Part shown: positions 13,201 through 25,323 of the stretch, in pieces
Layout: every line of letters begins with the position of its first letter
How positions within the stretch are numbered: position 1 is the first letter of the stretch
DNA from: Xiphophorus maculatus
Lineage: Eukaryota > Chordata > Actinopteri > Cyprinodontiformes > Poeciliidae
Direction of reading: 5' to 3'
Assembly: GCF_002775205.1 (NCBI RefSeq)
Contig: NC_036454.1
Location: forward strand, 6,081,882-6,145,881
Length of the DNA stretch: 64,000 nt
Made by a program: the position numbers and the translations under genes
The notes under the pieces: model-generated
Databases searched by the model: none
The model's input: the letters and a program-made list of their open reading frames with translations, nothing else
Told to the model about the DNA's origin: nothing

Positions 13201-16200
13201 GCCGCTTCAGTAAAATAAATGTTGTAGAAGGGAAAATGCAGAAAACAGCAAAATGAACAAGGAATAACAGGCAAATAATTGGATTTATATGATTTATCTG
13301 ATGCACCCTGATTCACTTTAGTTATGCTAAATGTTGGATTTTATGTGTGGATTTTGTCATAGAATTAGTGTTTGGTTTTTCTTCTTATGGTAAATTTTCT
13401 CTTGTCTATGCTCAATTTAATCATACTGTTTCAAGCTTTCACTGAATTCAGTCCCAGAGGTGCCAAATGTAAAGAAAAATAAATTTAGTTTATAAACTTT
13501 TAGTTGACTTGTCAAATCTAATTTTAATAAACACCTTGTCCATCTCTTTCTATTATTATTTTACATAAATCAGTGTTTAGACATCTACTTCAGGTTTTTA
13601 AAGATAACACGGAATAGCTCAAACAGTTGCTCTTTCTAAATCCCAGCATGTGATTGGTTAAACTGGACAGGAAGTCCAGTGAAGACAAAATTATTTTGAC
13701 TTGATCATTTAAGCAACAGCAGCTGATCTTAAAATGAAATGAAACCTATTATTAATATAATGAATGCATTTATTGATATATTTATGTAATTATACATTTA
13801 ATACCCTATGTAAGAATTTATTATAACTTTAAAACCAATATTGACACAAAGCAATGATTTAAACACAACTTTTTATTTAATTGTGGCACTTTTGTACCTC
13901 CGTACTTTGGTCTTACATTTCTTCAATACTTGTAAATTATTTTTATAGTGTATATTTAAGCTAGTAATCAGGTTGTAATGTGATTGTGATCCATTAAAAA
14001 TTTATGGAGGTACTGTAAAGCATTTACTGTTAGTTCAAATACAATGTTAAATTCTGTGAAAATTATTTATTTAAAAAAAAAAAATCCTAAAGCAAGTCTA
14101 AGTCTGTTTAAACAGGAACACATTTACAAGAAGTAACATCTGTGATGCTAATAAATGAAATGAATCATTTCAACTCTGGATGTTTTCTTTCTGAACTCTG
14201 GTATACCTTTTAGAATAAAACTGAAGTATTTGTTTAAATTCTAATTGATTTGTTGTTTTGTGCTTTTACTCCGTTTTTAATTTGTATTTTAAACATTTTA
14301 AGATCTTGTATTTTTATATAACCAAAATCACAATGAGGAGATGCAATAAAAATTATTTTCAATTATAAATGCTGAATAATGTGTTTTTTCCTAATTATTA
14401 ACAATTGACATATTTTCTTCACTTATAACAAGATATTTTTTCCTTGTTTTAAAAATTTGCCATCTCTGCTGTTTTAGTTAATTTCATTTCCAGAAATTTC
14501 CCCATCACTCTAATGAATTAAGTATTAATTTTTTCCTGTTTTTTAATTGGTGTTGAAGTTGTCTCAGTTTTTAGCCAAATTATATAAAACAAAACAAGAA
14601 GTTGAAAGAAATAGTCAAAATACAAACACTGATGAAACACTCCAAAACCGACACTGAATGGATTTTATAACTTCTGCTGAATGATTCATTCCTTTCCTGC
14701 CTCATGTTTTTTTCCCCTGTAAATCTTGTTTTCTTTAGCTGTGAATGCTTCCCCAAGGTGCGGCTGGCTGCTTGTCTGATTACACATTCACCTTACGAGA
14801 GACACCTGTGTGCCTGTCATGCTTTACTTTTTTACTTATTATTCTCAGTTTAGTTATGTGGACTGCAAAGAGTTTTGTCTAGAAAAAAATCTACTTTTCA
14901 AACTCAGAATAATACTTGTTTTTTTGGGCAAAAATGTACTCTTCCTTTTTTTCTGTTTACAATGGCTCTAATACGCCGTTCTAGTTTGTGGAACCATTGT
15001 CATCAAACTATTCAATCGGCCAAAAATGGGTATAAAACTTTGGGAAACTGATCAGCAGATGGCAGCAGAGAGCCTCCCAGAGGTTTTAGCACCAAGAAAC
15101 CTTAAGTTAAGTCAGGTGTTGTCCACACTGAGGCTCAAGGGCCATTTGTGGTCCATGTACTGATCTTGTGCGGCCCCTAAATGATACAAATTTGTCCCAC
15201 ATTTGGAAGTTTTTTGAAGCGGCTCATTTTCCAGACACCAAAAAACATAAATTTATTGCCAAAAAAACAGCTGGATCGTTTTTGGGGTTTTTTTTAAAGC
15301 ATTTTGTGATGTTTTTAGAAGCAGTTGAGACCCAAAAGAAGCAAAATGTGCAAAATGTGAATTTTGCAGAATAAGTCCCCTTTAAGGTATTCAATATTAC
15401 TACAGCTATATCCCTAATGATAAATTTGTTTCTGCTTGCATAATGTTGATTATAGCTGTATCACAGATACCATTATTTACCATTAATTCTTCACTTCAGA
15501 GTATAAAAATGATTATAATATACAGAAAATGCTCTGCTGATTTGATTTTGATGATGCTACAAATGTATAAAAGTGATAAGGTAAACTTGTGCTGTTTTCG
15601 GCTTACGCTTTGTTTTCTTGGCATTGACAGGAATTTAAATATTGTTTAGTTTTGTCTTGTTTTTGTATTTTATTTTAAATTTTTCATTTTGTTTTGTTTT
15701 TGCTTGTTTTTCCCCAACGTTGATTTTTTTCTTTTTTGACTAATGTGTGGAAAGATTAAAAATGACTGAAATAAATAAATGAGTAAATAAATAAATAGAT
15801 AAATTGTTTAATTTGTATTAGAGTTAAGTCTTTATTTTCCCTTTCATTTATGTTTTAAAGTCTTCATAGTAAAATACTTAATTTTCACATTTTGGTCGTA
15901 GGAATACCTGACATTCTTATCTCCACCCACTGAAACCAGCTTACTGTTTAAGCGTAAGACAAAAATGTTGTTTATCGGGTTTATAGTAGAGTGAGAATGA
16001 AATTCTCTCTGGCTTCAACAACAACCAAACTACACACCTTTTTCCGTACAAAGAGCCTCTTGGCAATTTCTTTTTACTTCTTTTTTCTTTTCTCATTCAA
16101 TTAAACGGTTAAAGAACATAGCAGCTTCAATTACAGGAAGAATAACACAGGAACAAAAGAGGCAGAAAATATTTATCTGTCACCAGAGCTTGTCTAACTG

Positions 16201-16336
16201 GTAAAACGTCTCTGAGTTGTCAGACAGAATGACAGGAATTATCCTCGCTGCTGAACAGAGCTGAAACGCCACCACAACATGGTGGATCGCTGTTGAAAAA
16301 GACGCTGGACCTGAGCGAGAGCGGCGAAGAAACGTT
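13201..16336. other. Intergenic region between TRIM genes, no gene seen
   Basis: AT-rich DNA. Around 14395-14560 there is faint similarity to the MITE at 3828-4190 (CACTTATAACAAGATA and following bases). Around 15120-15260 a stretch with GGCTCAAGGGCCATTTGTGG and TGCGGCCCC resembles hAT-type element ends. The 5' leader of the second TRIM starts near 16260. No other gene is supported. Confidence 0.55.
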
Positions 16337-16461
16337 GGTGAGTCCACACACTGCTACTTTGGGACAAAAGACAAGAAGAAACAATTTTTTTCCCCCGTTG
16401 TCTTTAAAAACAAGAAGATCATCTAAAAGATGATCTAATAGTGAAGTGGGTGAATTTTAAA

Positions 16462-17667
16462 ATGAAGGAACTGACTGACTCTTTATCTGGAAGACACAAA
16501 ACTTCATCTGAGAGAAAAAGACAAGCTAAAATGGGGCTGTGCAGTAAACATCCAGAGGTTCCTCATTTATTCTGTGAAGACGAGCAGAGAGCCGTGTGTC
16601 CTGTCTGTGAGTTTTCTCTCCACCAGAGTCACAAAGTGGTTCCTATGGAACAAGCGGTCGGTGGGCTGAAGAGGCAGTTGAAATCTGACTTAAAGTCTCT
16701 GCAGGACAAGAAGGAGAATTACAAACAAATGGAGAAAACATACGATGAAATGACCGGACACATCACAAAGCAGGTGTCGTCTACAGAAAAACAGATCAGA
16801 GCAGAGTTCAACAAGCTCCACCAGTTCCTGAAAGAGGAAGAGGAGTCCAGACTGGCAGCTCTGTGGGAGGAAGAGGAGCAGAAGAAGAAGACGATAAAAA
16901 AGAAAATCAAGAAGATTGAGGAGCAGATCTCCTCTCTGTCAGACAATATCTCTGCTGGTAAAGAAGAGCTGCAGAAAGACAACCTGTCATTCCTCAGGGG
17001 TTACGAAGCTGCACAGAGCAGGGTCAGAGGTCAGAGGTCACTGCCAGATCCACAGCTGGCCTCAGGAGCTCTGATTGATGTGGCCAAACACCTGGGCAAC
17101 CTGTCCTTCAGAATCTGGGAGAAGATGAAGGACGAGGTGAAGTTCAGTCCCATCATTCTGGACCCAAACACTGCCAGCCGATGGCTCTCTCTGTCTGATG
17201 ATCTGACCAGCGTGAGACGCTGCGAAACAAAGGAGAAACTTCCTGACAATCCAGAGAGAAACATTAACTACACCAATGTTTTCGGTTCTGAGGCCTTCGG
17301 CTCAGGGAACCACAGCTGGGAAGTGGAAGTTGGAGATCATCCTCGCTGGAATATCGGTTTGGTCAAAGAGTCTGTGGACAGGAAGGGAGAGACAGATGCT
17401 TTGCCCAAATATGGAATCTGGTGTTTAGTGCATGGTGATGGAAAATACACGGATGGTGAAGCTAACATCGTCACAATGAAGCAGAGTCTCAGGAAAATCA
17501 AAGTCCAGCTGAACTATGACAGAGGGGAAGTGTCCTTCTATGACTCTGAAGACATGAGTCACATCCACACCCACAGAGACACTTTCACTGAGAGACTCTT
17601 GCCTTATTTCTGTGTTGGAAAAACAGGAGAAGTGGAATCTACAAGTATCAAAGTCTGTAAAACATAG
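16462..17667 (+). CDS. TRIM-like protein lacking the RING (B-box, coiled-coil, B30.2)
   Basis: A paralogue of the TRIM genes on either side, 401 residues from the first in-frame ATG. It keeps the short KELTDSLSGR linker that follows the RING in the others, a B-box2 (C27, H30, C38, C46, C49, H54, H57), the coiled coil (about 65-180) and a full B30.2 domain ending PYFCVGKTGEVESTSIKV. The RING is absent. The leader with GGTGAGTC (16337-16344) is followed by about 115 bp of non-coding sequence and then the linker, so about 200 bp of RING sequence appears deleted. A frame starting at GTG (16441) is open but not a credible start. Without a RING it cannot be a conventional E3; it may be a RING-less modulator or an early-stage pseudogene. 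The rest of the frame is intact, which argues for function. Confidence 0.8.
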   Translation: MKELTDSLSGRHKTSSERKRQAKMGLCSKHPEVPHLFCEDEQRAVCPVCEFSLHQSHKVVPMEQAVGGLKRQLKSDLKSLQDKKENYKQMEKTYDEMTGHITKQVSSTEKQIRAEFNKLHQFLKEEEESRLAALWEEEEQKKKTIKKKIKKIEEQISSLSDNISAGKEELQKDNLSFLRGYEAAQSRVRGQRSLPDPQLASGALIDVAKHLGNLSFRIWEKMKDEVKFSPIILDPNTASRWLSLSDDLTSVRRCETKEKLPDNPERNINYTNVFGSEAFGSGNHSWEVEVGDHPRWNIGLVKESVDRKGETDALPKYGIWCLVHGDGKYTDGEANIVTMKQSLRKIKVQLNYDRGEVSFYDSEDMSHIHTHRDTFTERLLPYFCVGKTGEVESTSIKVCKT

Positions 17668-20099
17668 ATTAATTTTTAAGCATCACAGAAACAGAGTGTA
17701 ATGTTTGAAAAGAAATGTTATTTTCTAAGAAAACAACACACTTTGACATCAGTTGCAATGTCGAATATCATAACATACACGTTCAGACTTCGATGTCTCA
17801 ATTTTACATAGAAAATGTGCAAAAAGAAAATCTAAAACCACATATAGTTTACACAGGGGATCCACTCATTTATGTTTATGTTGTATGTGAACATCCCAAT
17901 ATGGAGACATTTACATTCATAAGATGGCAGCTGACACCCTGCCAACATGAAGTTTGTAAAATAATCAATAAAGGATTTATTTTGTAGCTTTTTATTTTTG
18001 ATGCTTAGAGGACGTTGGACCTTTTTAGTTTGTGGCTTCAATTTTGCAGAACAATTTGCTATTAAATATTAGACATGCCTTTTCTCTTGCTGTTTTTAGG
18101 TCTATTTTTTTTTTTTTAAAAAAAAACATTCTTATTTTCAGTGAATTTTTATACAATATGAGTTGGTGTTTCTGTTTTTATTTTAAAAAAAAATCTTTGC
18201 TGAAATTTTACTCAGCAAAGATAGGTGTTTTTGGTGTGTTCATTTTTACATTTTATTATTATTTGTTTCTTGATTCCTTGACCTGTTTTATTATTGTACA
18301 GCATGTTGGTTAATACATTGTTTTTAAATGTAATTTGTGAATAAAATTGATTTGGATCGGTTTATGAAGCAACTTGATTTTATAAGCTTATTCTTCAGAT
18401 TTTACTATTATGGCAAATTTAGTCACTGGTGCAACAACTATTCAGACTTCAGGAGTTAAAATAGACAGATTAAAAACTCTGACAGCATAGCAGTAAACAT
18501 AGCATACCAGCATGATTGCAAGATTAAGAAATATAGTTAAAATAATTTATTACTAAGTTAGTGGAGAGGTTATGAGAAGTCAATATCTTACCTGAAATAT
18601 GGGATTCAATGACACAATAATACAGATAATTTTTTAAAAAAGCTGTTGCGAATCAGAGATATTCCAAAAAACATAAATAAATAAAAAAGTTTCAAAGAAT
18701 TGGCAGTGGACACAACTCAGAAATGCCGAAGAAATTACAAATATTTCATTCATGTCCTGCATGTGGTCAACAAGGGCCAAAAATTGTTTTTCCTCCACAT
18801 CTGGACAAAGATGTAAGACCGTAAAGCTTTTCTCAGATGTAGACTGATGAAAGTAAAATTAAACTTTGAGACATTATTCAGCTGGAAAAGATTTTTGTCG
18901 AAGTGGATAAAAAAATCCAAATACCAATCTAATGAGCTTTGACGTAAAACTTCCTGTTGTTTGCTTGAAAACTGAAGATGAAAAGATATTTCAACAAAAA
19001 AAAGAAGAAAAGTTACACAATGTCTTAGAAAAGTCGGCAGGATTCATCTGAAGAGGGCTGTGGACATCAGATGTTTTCACAATCTGATTGATTTGGAAAA
19101 CTTACTAAGTCAGCAAATTTTTCCAGGTGAAGAAGTGGGATGTTGATAGTTTTCATGCTCTTTAATTGGTGAGCACACTAATTAAAGACAGTTGTTCCAG
19201 CTGTCAATCAACCTTGTGAATGCTTTGCTAAATGTGTTAATGACAGAGAAACAACTTTCCACTACAGGTTTATTGGTTTATTCACCAACAACAATGACCT
19301 TGCTAACTAGCCATAGCATTTATGAAAGGCTCTGCTAGCTGTAGCGTAGCAGATAGTAAATGGAGAGTGAGAGGGGGAGATGAGCAGCGCCACATGTAGA
19401 GTGATTGACAGCGCTAAGACCTTTCTCTTGGCTCTAATTAGTTGTTTTTAGTTAGCAATTTCTTCACTGATTATCTGTCTCATACCATATTGTCACGACA
19501 TAGTGGCAGTTTCAACAAATATTCGATATAAATACTGCAGCTTTAAAGCCCAGGCTGAATGAATGCAAACTTCAGAAAGGTCAATGTCGTTATGTTTTAC
19601 AGTTTCTCAAGTACATTATTGAAGCTTTACAGTTTGCTTCTTGACTCAGCATTTAACCTGACGGCTCACAAAGATGGGAACATTCACAATGAAAGTAAAG
19701 CAGAACAGGTTTCTTTAAACGGCTCAAGGAAAAAAAATGTTGTCTGTCCTGTTTATGATGAGCTGAAACAAACTCTTTAAATGTGGAATGTTTGCAAAAT
19801 TTGGCACAAACTTTAATATTCTAAACCCCTAAATGTCCTTATGTAAAAATTAAGAGAAGAAATGTTAAAAATGTAAAAATGTAATTTATTTGTAATGTTT
19901 TGAGTTTTCACAGTACAAGGAAATTTATCGAACAAAAAAACCCCAATTACACAACACAACTTGTCTGACTGGTGACACGTCACTGGGAAGTAAAAGCAAC
20001 GCAACCGTTTCTCTCCACAGTCAGACCAGATCCACCATCACAGGAACATCATCGCTACACAACCTCAACATTTGCAGGATATTACACTGCAGACGAATC
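17668..20099. other. Intergenic region, no gene seen
   Basis: AT-rich DNA between the second and third TRIM genes. Only short unsupported open frames and T- or A-runs (for example 18103-18130) are present. The leader of the third TRIM begins near 20000. Confidence 0.6.
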
Positions 20100-20130
20100 G
20101 GTGAGTCCTTTTCCCTGAAGACAACAGAAG

Positions 20131-21603
20131 ATGGCTGAGTCGACTGTTTTTCAAAGTTATTTGAGCTGCCCCGTTTGTGCTGAAACGCTGAAGGATCCCG
20201 TATCTCTGAGCTGCAGCCACAACTTCTGCGCCAGCTGTCTGCAGAGATTCTGGCAAGAATCTAGGAGCAAAAACTGCCCCGTTTGTAAAAGAAGATCCTC
20301 AAGAGAAAACCTCTCTGTGAACTACACTCTGAAGGAACTCGCCAACTCTTTTGCCGGAAGACAAGCACCTGAACCATCCCCGTGGCTCCAACCACCTGAA
20401 CCATCCCCATGGCTCCAAACACCTGAACCATCCCCATGGCTCCAACCAGAACAGAAGCTAATAGTGGTGTGTAGCATTCATCCAGATGATCCAAAATACT
20501 TCTGTAAAGATGAGCAGAGAGCTGTGTGTCACATGTGTGAGTTCACTCTCCACCAAAACCACAAAGTGGTTCCGATAGACCAGGCCATCAACGAGCTGAA
20601 GGTGCTGCTCAGATCTGATTTAAAGACTCTGCAGGACAAGAGGAACTGGAACATGCAGGCGGAGAAAGCGTACAGCCAAATGGCAGAACACCTAAAAATC
20701 CAGGTGTTGACGACTGAGAGTCAGATCAGGGCAGAGTTCAGCAAGCTCCACCAGTTCCTGAAAGAGGAAGAGGAATCCAGACTGGCAGCTCTGAGGGAGG
20801 AAGAGGAGCTGAAGGGAACAACTATCAATAGATTTCTCAGCAGGATTCAGGAGCAGATCTCTTTGCTGACAGACAGTATTTACGCGATTGAAGAGGATCT
20901 CCGCAAAACTGTCTTGCCGTTCCTCAGCACCTATAAAGCCACTCAGAGCAAAGCCAGAAGTCAGAGGTCACTGCCAGATCCACAGCTGGTCTCAGGAGCT
21001 CTGATAGATGTGGCCAAACACCTGGGCAACCTGTCCTTCAGAGTCTGGGAGAAGATGAAGGGGAAGGCCCTCTTCAGTCCCATCATTCTGGATCCAAACA
21101 CCGCTCATCCCAGCCTCTATCTGTCCGATGATCTGACCAGTGTTAAATGTGGAGAAACATGGCAGCAGCTTCCTGACAACCCAGAGAGAAACATCAAGTA
21201 TGCCAACGTTTTCGGTTCTGAGGGCTACGGCTCAGGGAAGCACAGCTGGGATGTGGAGGTGGGAGATCATCCTGACTGGATTATTGGTTTGGTTAAAGAG
21301 TCCTTCGACCGAAAGAGAGAGACATTTGCTTCAGCTAAGTTTGGAGTTTTAGTTCTGGTGCATCGCGGTGGAAAATACTCCAACGGTGCAGGCAAGGCAG
21401 TGACAGTCAGGAGGAATCTGCAGAGGATCAGAATCCATCTGGACTACAATGGGGGAGAGGTGTCCTTCTACAACTGTGAGGACAAGAGTCTCCTCTGCAG
21501 TCACAGAGACACTTTCACTGAGAAACTCTTCCCATACTTCTGCATCGGAAAGGCCGGCGAGGTTAAAACATCTCATGTTAAAGTCTGTAAAATGTCTCCC
21601 TGA
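20131..21603 (+). CDS. TRIM-family E3 ubiquitin ligase with a coding minisatellite
   Basis: A 490-residue single-exon TRIM. The C3HC4 RING is at residues 13-52 (C13, C16, C28, H30, C33, C36, C49, C52). After the KELANSFAGRQ linker comes a Pro/Trp-rich insert of three nine-residue units (PEPSPWLQP type, residues 80-106). Then follow the B-box2 (CSIHPDDPKYFC and onwards), a coiled coil (about 145-260) and B30.2 to the end (LDPNTAHPSLYLSDDL, GKHSWDVEVGDHPDW, PYFCIGKAGEV). It is the same family as the two TRIM genes upstream, so this is a tandem cluster. The insert sits in the RING-B-box linker, where the first TRIM has only a few residues. AATAAA begins about 3 bases after the stop (near 21607); further polyadenylation candidates lie near 21736. 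Confidence 0.93.
   Translation: MAESTVFQSYLSCPVCAETLKDPVSLSCSHNFCASCLQRFWQESRSKNCPVCKRRSSRENLSVNYTLKELANSFAGRQAPEPSPWLQPPEPSPWLQTPEPSPWLQPEQKLIVVCSIHPDDPKYFCKDEQRAVCHMCEFTLHQNHKVVPIDQAINELKVLLRSDLKTLQDKRNWNMQAEKAYSQMAEHLKIQVLTTESQIRAEFSKLHQFLKEEEESRLAALREEEELKGTTINRFLSRIQEQISLLTDSIYAIEEDLRKTVLPFLSTYKATQSKARSQRSLPDPQLVSGALIDVAKHLGNLSFRVWEKMKGKALFSPIILDPNTAHPSLYLSDDLTSVKCGETWQQLPDNPERNIKYANVFGSEGYGSGKHSWDVEVGDHPDWIIGLVKESFDRKRETFASAKFGVLVLVHRGGKYSNGAGKAVTVRRNLQRIRIHLDYNGGEVSFYNCEDKSLLCSHRDTFTEKLFPYFCIGKAGEVKTSHVKVCKMSP
20368..20448 (+). repeat. Coding minisatellite, three 27-bp units
   Basis: Units at 20368-20394, 20395-20421 and 20422-20448 differ at one or two bases each and keep frame, giving repeated PEPSPWLQ. 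Copy number in such arrays commonly varies between individuals; that is inference here. Confidence 0.95.
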
Positions 21604-22899
21604 GTAATAAAATCAGAGTATGACAGGTACGCTCCATCAGAAAGCAGAAAATATCTGTGGATACTACATGCAAACAGACAATACTACAAAAAATTGTAAA
21701 AAATTAAGTGAAAACATAAAAATATCTACATGTTAAAAATAAAATGGGGAAATTGCTGGTAGACTTTGTAAAAAGCTTTTCCAATTATCCAAAATTCCTG
21801 AGCTTTTACTAATGACTATTATATAAAAAATAACTTTCACTTCTTAATATGAAACATTTATTTTTGTTTTATTTATGTATTAGTTTTTTGTGGTTGATGC
21901 TCTTCATTTTAATGTCATAATGAGATTTTCAAAGTGTTTGTGATTAAATTCTTTGCATTGCTTTGTTTAATATTTGTATAGATTATTTTTGCTGAAGAGG
22001 AATCAGGGATTCAAATGTTTTATTTTAATGTCAGACCTCCAAACATGATACTTGGGCGTTGGGACACAATGGGACTAGATTATTGGGATTTGTATGTATC
22101 TTCTCTTGTATTTTATCTTATCAAAGGTCTCCTTTATCTGTGTAGGATAATGTTCTGTAAATTTGTTCACTGATAATAATATTATAGCTCCAAAACTAAG
22201 GAAATAAATCTAATTTTAAAGTTTCTTGTGCATTTATTCAATTAAAGTTCAGTTAACAAGACATTTACCATAAAAGGTTGAAAAACTGAAACCAAAGCTA
22301 GTAATTTTTTGTCTCTAAAGATGAAAATTGAAGTAACTTTATACTCATATTTGCACCAATTCTACTGTTGAATTTGTTTTTTCTTACTGAAAATGAACAT
22401 AAAGAAAATAACCGCATTCCATTGATATGTGCACCTGGACTTTATAGAAACATTAAACATTACAGCAACTAAATGGAAGTGATTTGTCTTTACTGTTTGG
22501 TCTTTTTATTATTCTATTACGCTACTCTTTGAATCATGGTGAATTGAGTAGCTGAGGTTTTTAACTCAATCAAAGCACAAAATAAGCGGACAAATCTGTT
22601 TTGTTATTTAGTTACTTTTGCTATAATATTATTGTTGACAAGTCAAACAATCGGGTGATGTTTAAATCTTAAAAAATCTTATCATCCTGTTAAAAATCTT
22701 AAATACAAAGCAGATAACAATGTCATATAAAGTTTGAAATATGAGCAGATTGGGTTAAATGGTGAGATTATTGTGAACAAGAAAGAACAGCAGAATATAT
22801 ATTTTTTTGATTGTGAAATATCAACAGGACAGGTAGATGATGTATTCACCTAAAGTACTCCATATTATTAGGAAAACATCTCAAAAACACATAGACATA
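21604..22899. other. Intergenic region, no gene seen
   Basis: 3' flank of the third TRIM followed by AT-rich DNA without open frames, repeats or motifs I can interpret. Confidence 0.6.
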
Positions 22900-23450
22900 A
22901 ATCAAATCAAATCTAATTTTATTTGTGCAGCACATTTCAGCAACAAGGCATTCCAAAGTGCTTTACATCATAACAAACACAAAACACAAAGTATATAATA
23001 ATCAAAACATTACATTAAATCAAATGCCATCGTTAAATTCGTAATTGATTACGTTTCAAATACAACTCTAAACAGGTGGGGTTTTAGTGGAGATTTAAAG
23101 GAAGTCAGTGTTTCAGCTGTTTTACAGGTTTCTGGAAGTTTGTTCCAGATTTGTGGCGAATAGAAGCTGCATGCTGCTTCTCCTCGTGTGGTTCTGGGGA
23201 TGCACAGCAGACCAGAACCACAAGACCTGAGAGGTCTGAAAGGTTGATACAACAACAGCAGATCTTTAATGTATTGTGATGCTAAGCCGTACAGTGATTT
23301 ATAAACTAACAACAGTATTTTAAAGTCTATTGTTTGAGCTACAGGGAGCCAGTGGAGGGACTTTAAAACTGGTGTTATGTGCTCTATCTTTCTGGTTTTA
23401 GTGAGAACGTGAGCAGCAGCGTTCTGGATCAGCTGCAGCTGTTTGATCGA
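22900..23450 (-). mobile_element. 5'-truncated LINE 3' end, minus strand
   Basis: Minus-strand translation gives a typical C-terminus of a teleost LINE reverse transcriptase: TPVLKSLHWLPVAQ, IDFKILLLVYKSLYGLA, then LRSCGSGLL and FYSPQIWNKLPETCKTAETL. The 3' tail at 22899-22915 repeats ATTTG (minus strand). It is not the same family as the LINE at 7-10.8 kb, since the C-terminal motifs differ. Confidence 0.85.
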
Positions 23451-23599
23451 TAAATGTAAACATCAGTCTTCAAACAACTTTAAAATAATTTATTTCAGAA
23501 TAGTTCCGACTTTATGGTGAGTAAATTTGGCTTACATGTTTATATATCAAAAGCAAAAATGAAATATTTGAAAGAAATTTGAATTAAAAACTCTTATGT

Positions 23600-23760
23600 T
23601 CCACTTTCCACCAGATGGTGGCGATAACGCACCTGAAAACAAAACAAAGAAGAAGTCGTCAACCGGAAATGGCATACTTGAAGCTGGTGCGAAAAAAAAC
23701 ACAACAACTACACGAGTTATTCGCAGGTATGGTTAGTGTTCAAATTAATTGTTATAAAAA
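23600..23760 (+). promoter_or_regulatory. Candidate promoter and non-coding first exon of the recombinase-derived gene
   Basis: Contains CCACCAGATGGTGGCG (23608-23623), which resembles a CTCF site and is partly self-complementary. An AACCGGAAAT ETS-like site follows near 23659, then CGCAG/GTATGG, a possible splice donor near 23727. It is the only GC-richer patch ahead of the first coding exon at 25324. The transcription start is inferred, not seen. Confidence 0.35.
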
Positions 23761-24529
23761 TAACCAAACTTCATTTTAGCAGCATTTTTTGCAGCTTTTT
23801 CTACTTGGAATGTTTGTCAGGTCAGAAATGTTTAAACCTAATCGTGCAGGTAGCATCTCATTAAAGCAGCTAGCTAACAGTCACCGCATGAGTGTGTTTA
23901 GATTTACTTTGAATATTTAGGTGTTTCTTTCTTGCAAATTGCGAGTGATTGTATCAGTTTTCCAAAAAAAGGAAAAAAAAAAAAAAAGAAATTTTGCACA
24001 AAAAGTCTCGACGGAACCTGAAATTCAGAGAGAAATTTTATTATCGAAAACAAAATGTAAACATTTAGCAAGGAAGATAATATATCTCTCACTTAGTAAT
24101 GGTCTTTACTCGGTTAACATTGCAGGGCTAAATTTAAATGTCATTGGGCGATAATCAATTTTATTAATGACATTGCAACACCATTAGTAATTACAATCAG
24201 TAGATATTGATTACGGTTATCCCTAACAATTTAATCACCACACTTGTGGTCAAATGTATTACTTGCATGCAGGATGGCAGCTGAAATGTGTCGCAAATAT
24301 TTCATCCAATCAATGTTGCATTTGCAAACATTGCGCAAATTTTGGGGAAATTTTGCTTTCTAGTGCTGTTACATGCATATTCAGTATGCGGGATTGCTGC
24401 ATAATCAACGACATATTGCAAGTGATTGTTGCTATGTGCTTGTCCAGGAGGAGTGAACAGAAGTCATTGACCCGATGCAATCTGCTGGGTTTATTTAGAA
24501 ACTTTTTAAACTAGTTTAAATAATAATTC

Positions 24530-24655
24530 AGAATTGTTGTGTGCCATTAACTTGGAATCTGTGTGTTTTATTGTATTGAATTGACTTTTGTTTTTGGAAG
24601 ATGCCTTTATATTGGCACAATATAAATAAACTGAATTAAATTGAATTTTTTACAA
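24530..24655 (+). mobile_element. Short LINE 3' tail
   Basis: TTTATATTGGCACAATATAA followed by repeated GAATTAAATT-type units looks like the end of a LINE 3' untranslated region with its short-repeat tail. Only about 120 bp remain and no coding part is seen. Confidence 0.45.
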
Positions 24656-25323
24656 TTTACATGGAAACAAAAATACATTTAGCCTGAATCATTGTGGTTA
24701 AACAATATATTTAGGAACTGATATTAAGATAAAAATGTTTGGTAGTTTTTATAGAATATATAATCAAATCAAATGAGTTTTTTGAATATAAATAGCTGGA
24801 AACAATAACTAATAGACTACTTAATTTATATTTTAAAAAATCTTTAATTTAATTAGAAGCAAAACTATAAATGTGGAAAAATGCAAAGCCAGTAGGAAGA
24901 TCCCAATGTGGTAACGGGAACATAAACAACAGCTGCAGATTCTTTGATAGCAGCATAGATAATCTCTTGGCAGAGCCACAGCTCTTGTTCTTTAGCTTAA
25001 AGTGATAATTAGAAGTTACCACACGTTTGAACTTTTCCTAACATCAAATATGCAACCTCACGACGTGTGATTCAGTATTAGGATGTTGCCATGTCAGGAA
25101 AATTATCAGAGACGGTGACTTGAGTCTGAGATGAACTCAAGTCACACTCAACTTGGATTTTGCCCTACAGTTACTCAAAAAGCTGGTTTGTGATCTACAA
25201 ACTGCAGCTGGAAAAGCATGTGGAGAATTTAAACTTATAATTGCTTTTCTTTTTTGTTCTTGTACATCTCATCGCTATAAAATAGGAGACTCCAAGCAAC
25301 TAACGGGATGGTCATGAAATACG

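Noticed and set aside
16441-16461. Start of the second TRIM at 16441
   Set aside because: The codon there is GTG. The first in-frame ATG is 16462, and the upstream bases match non-coding leader and linker remnants.
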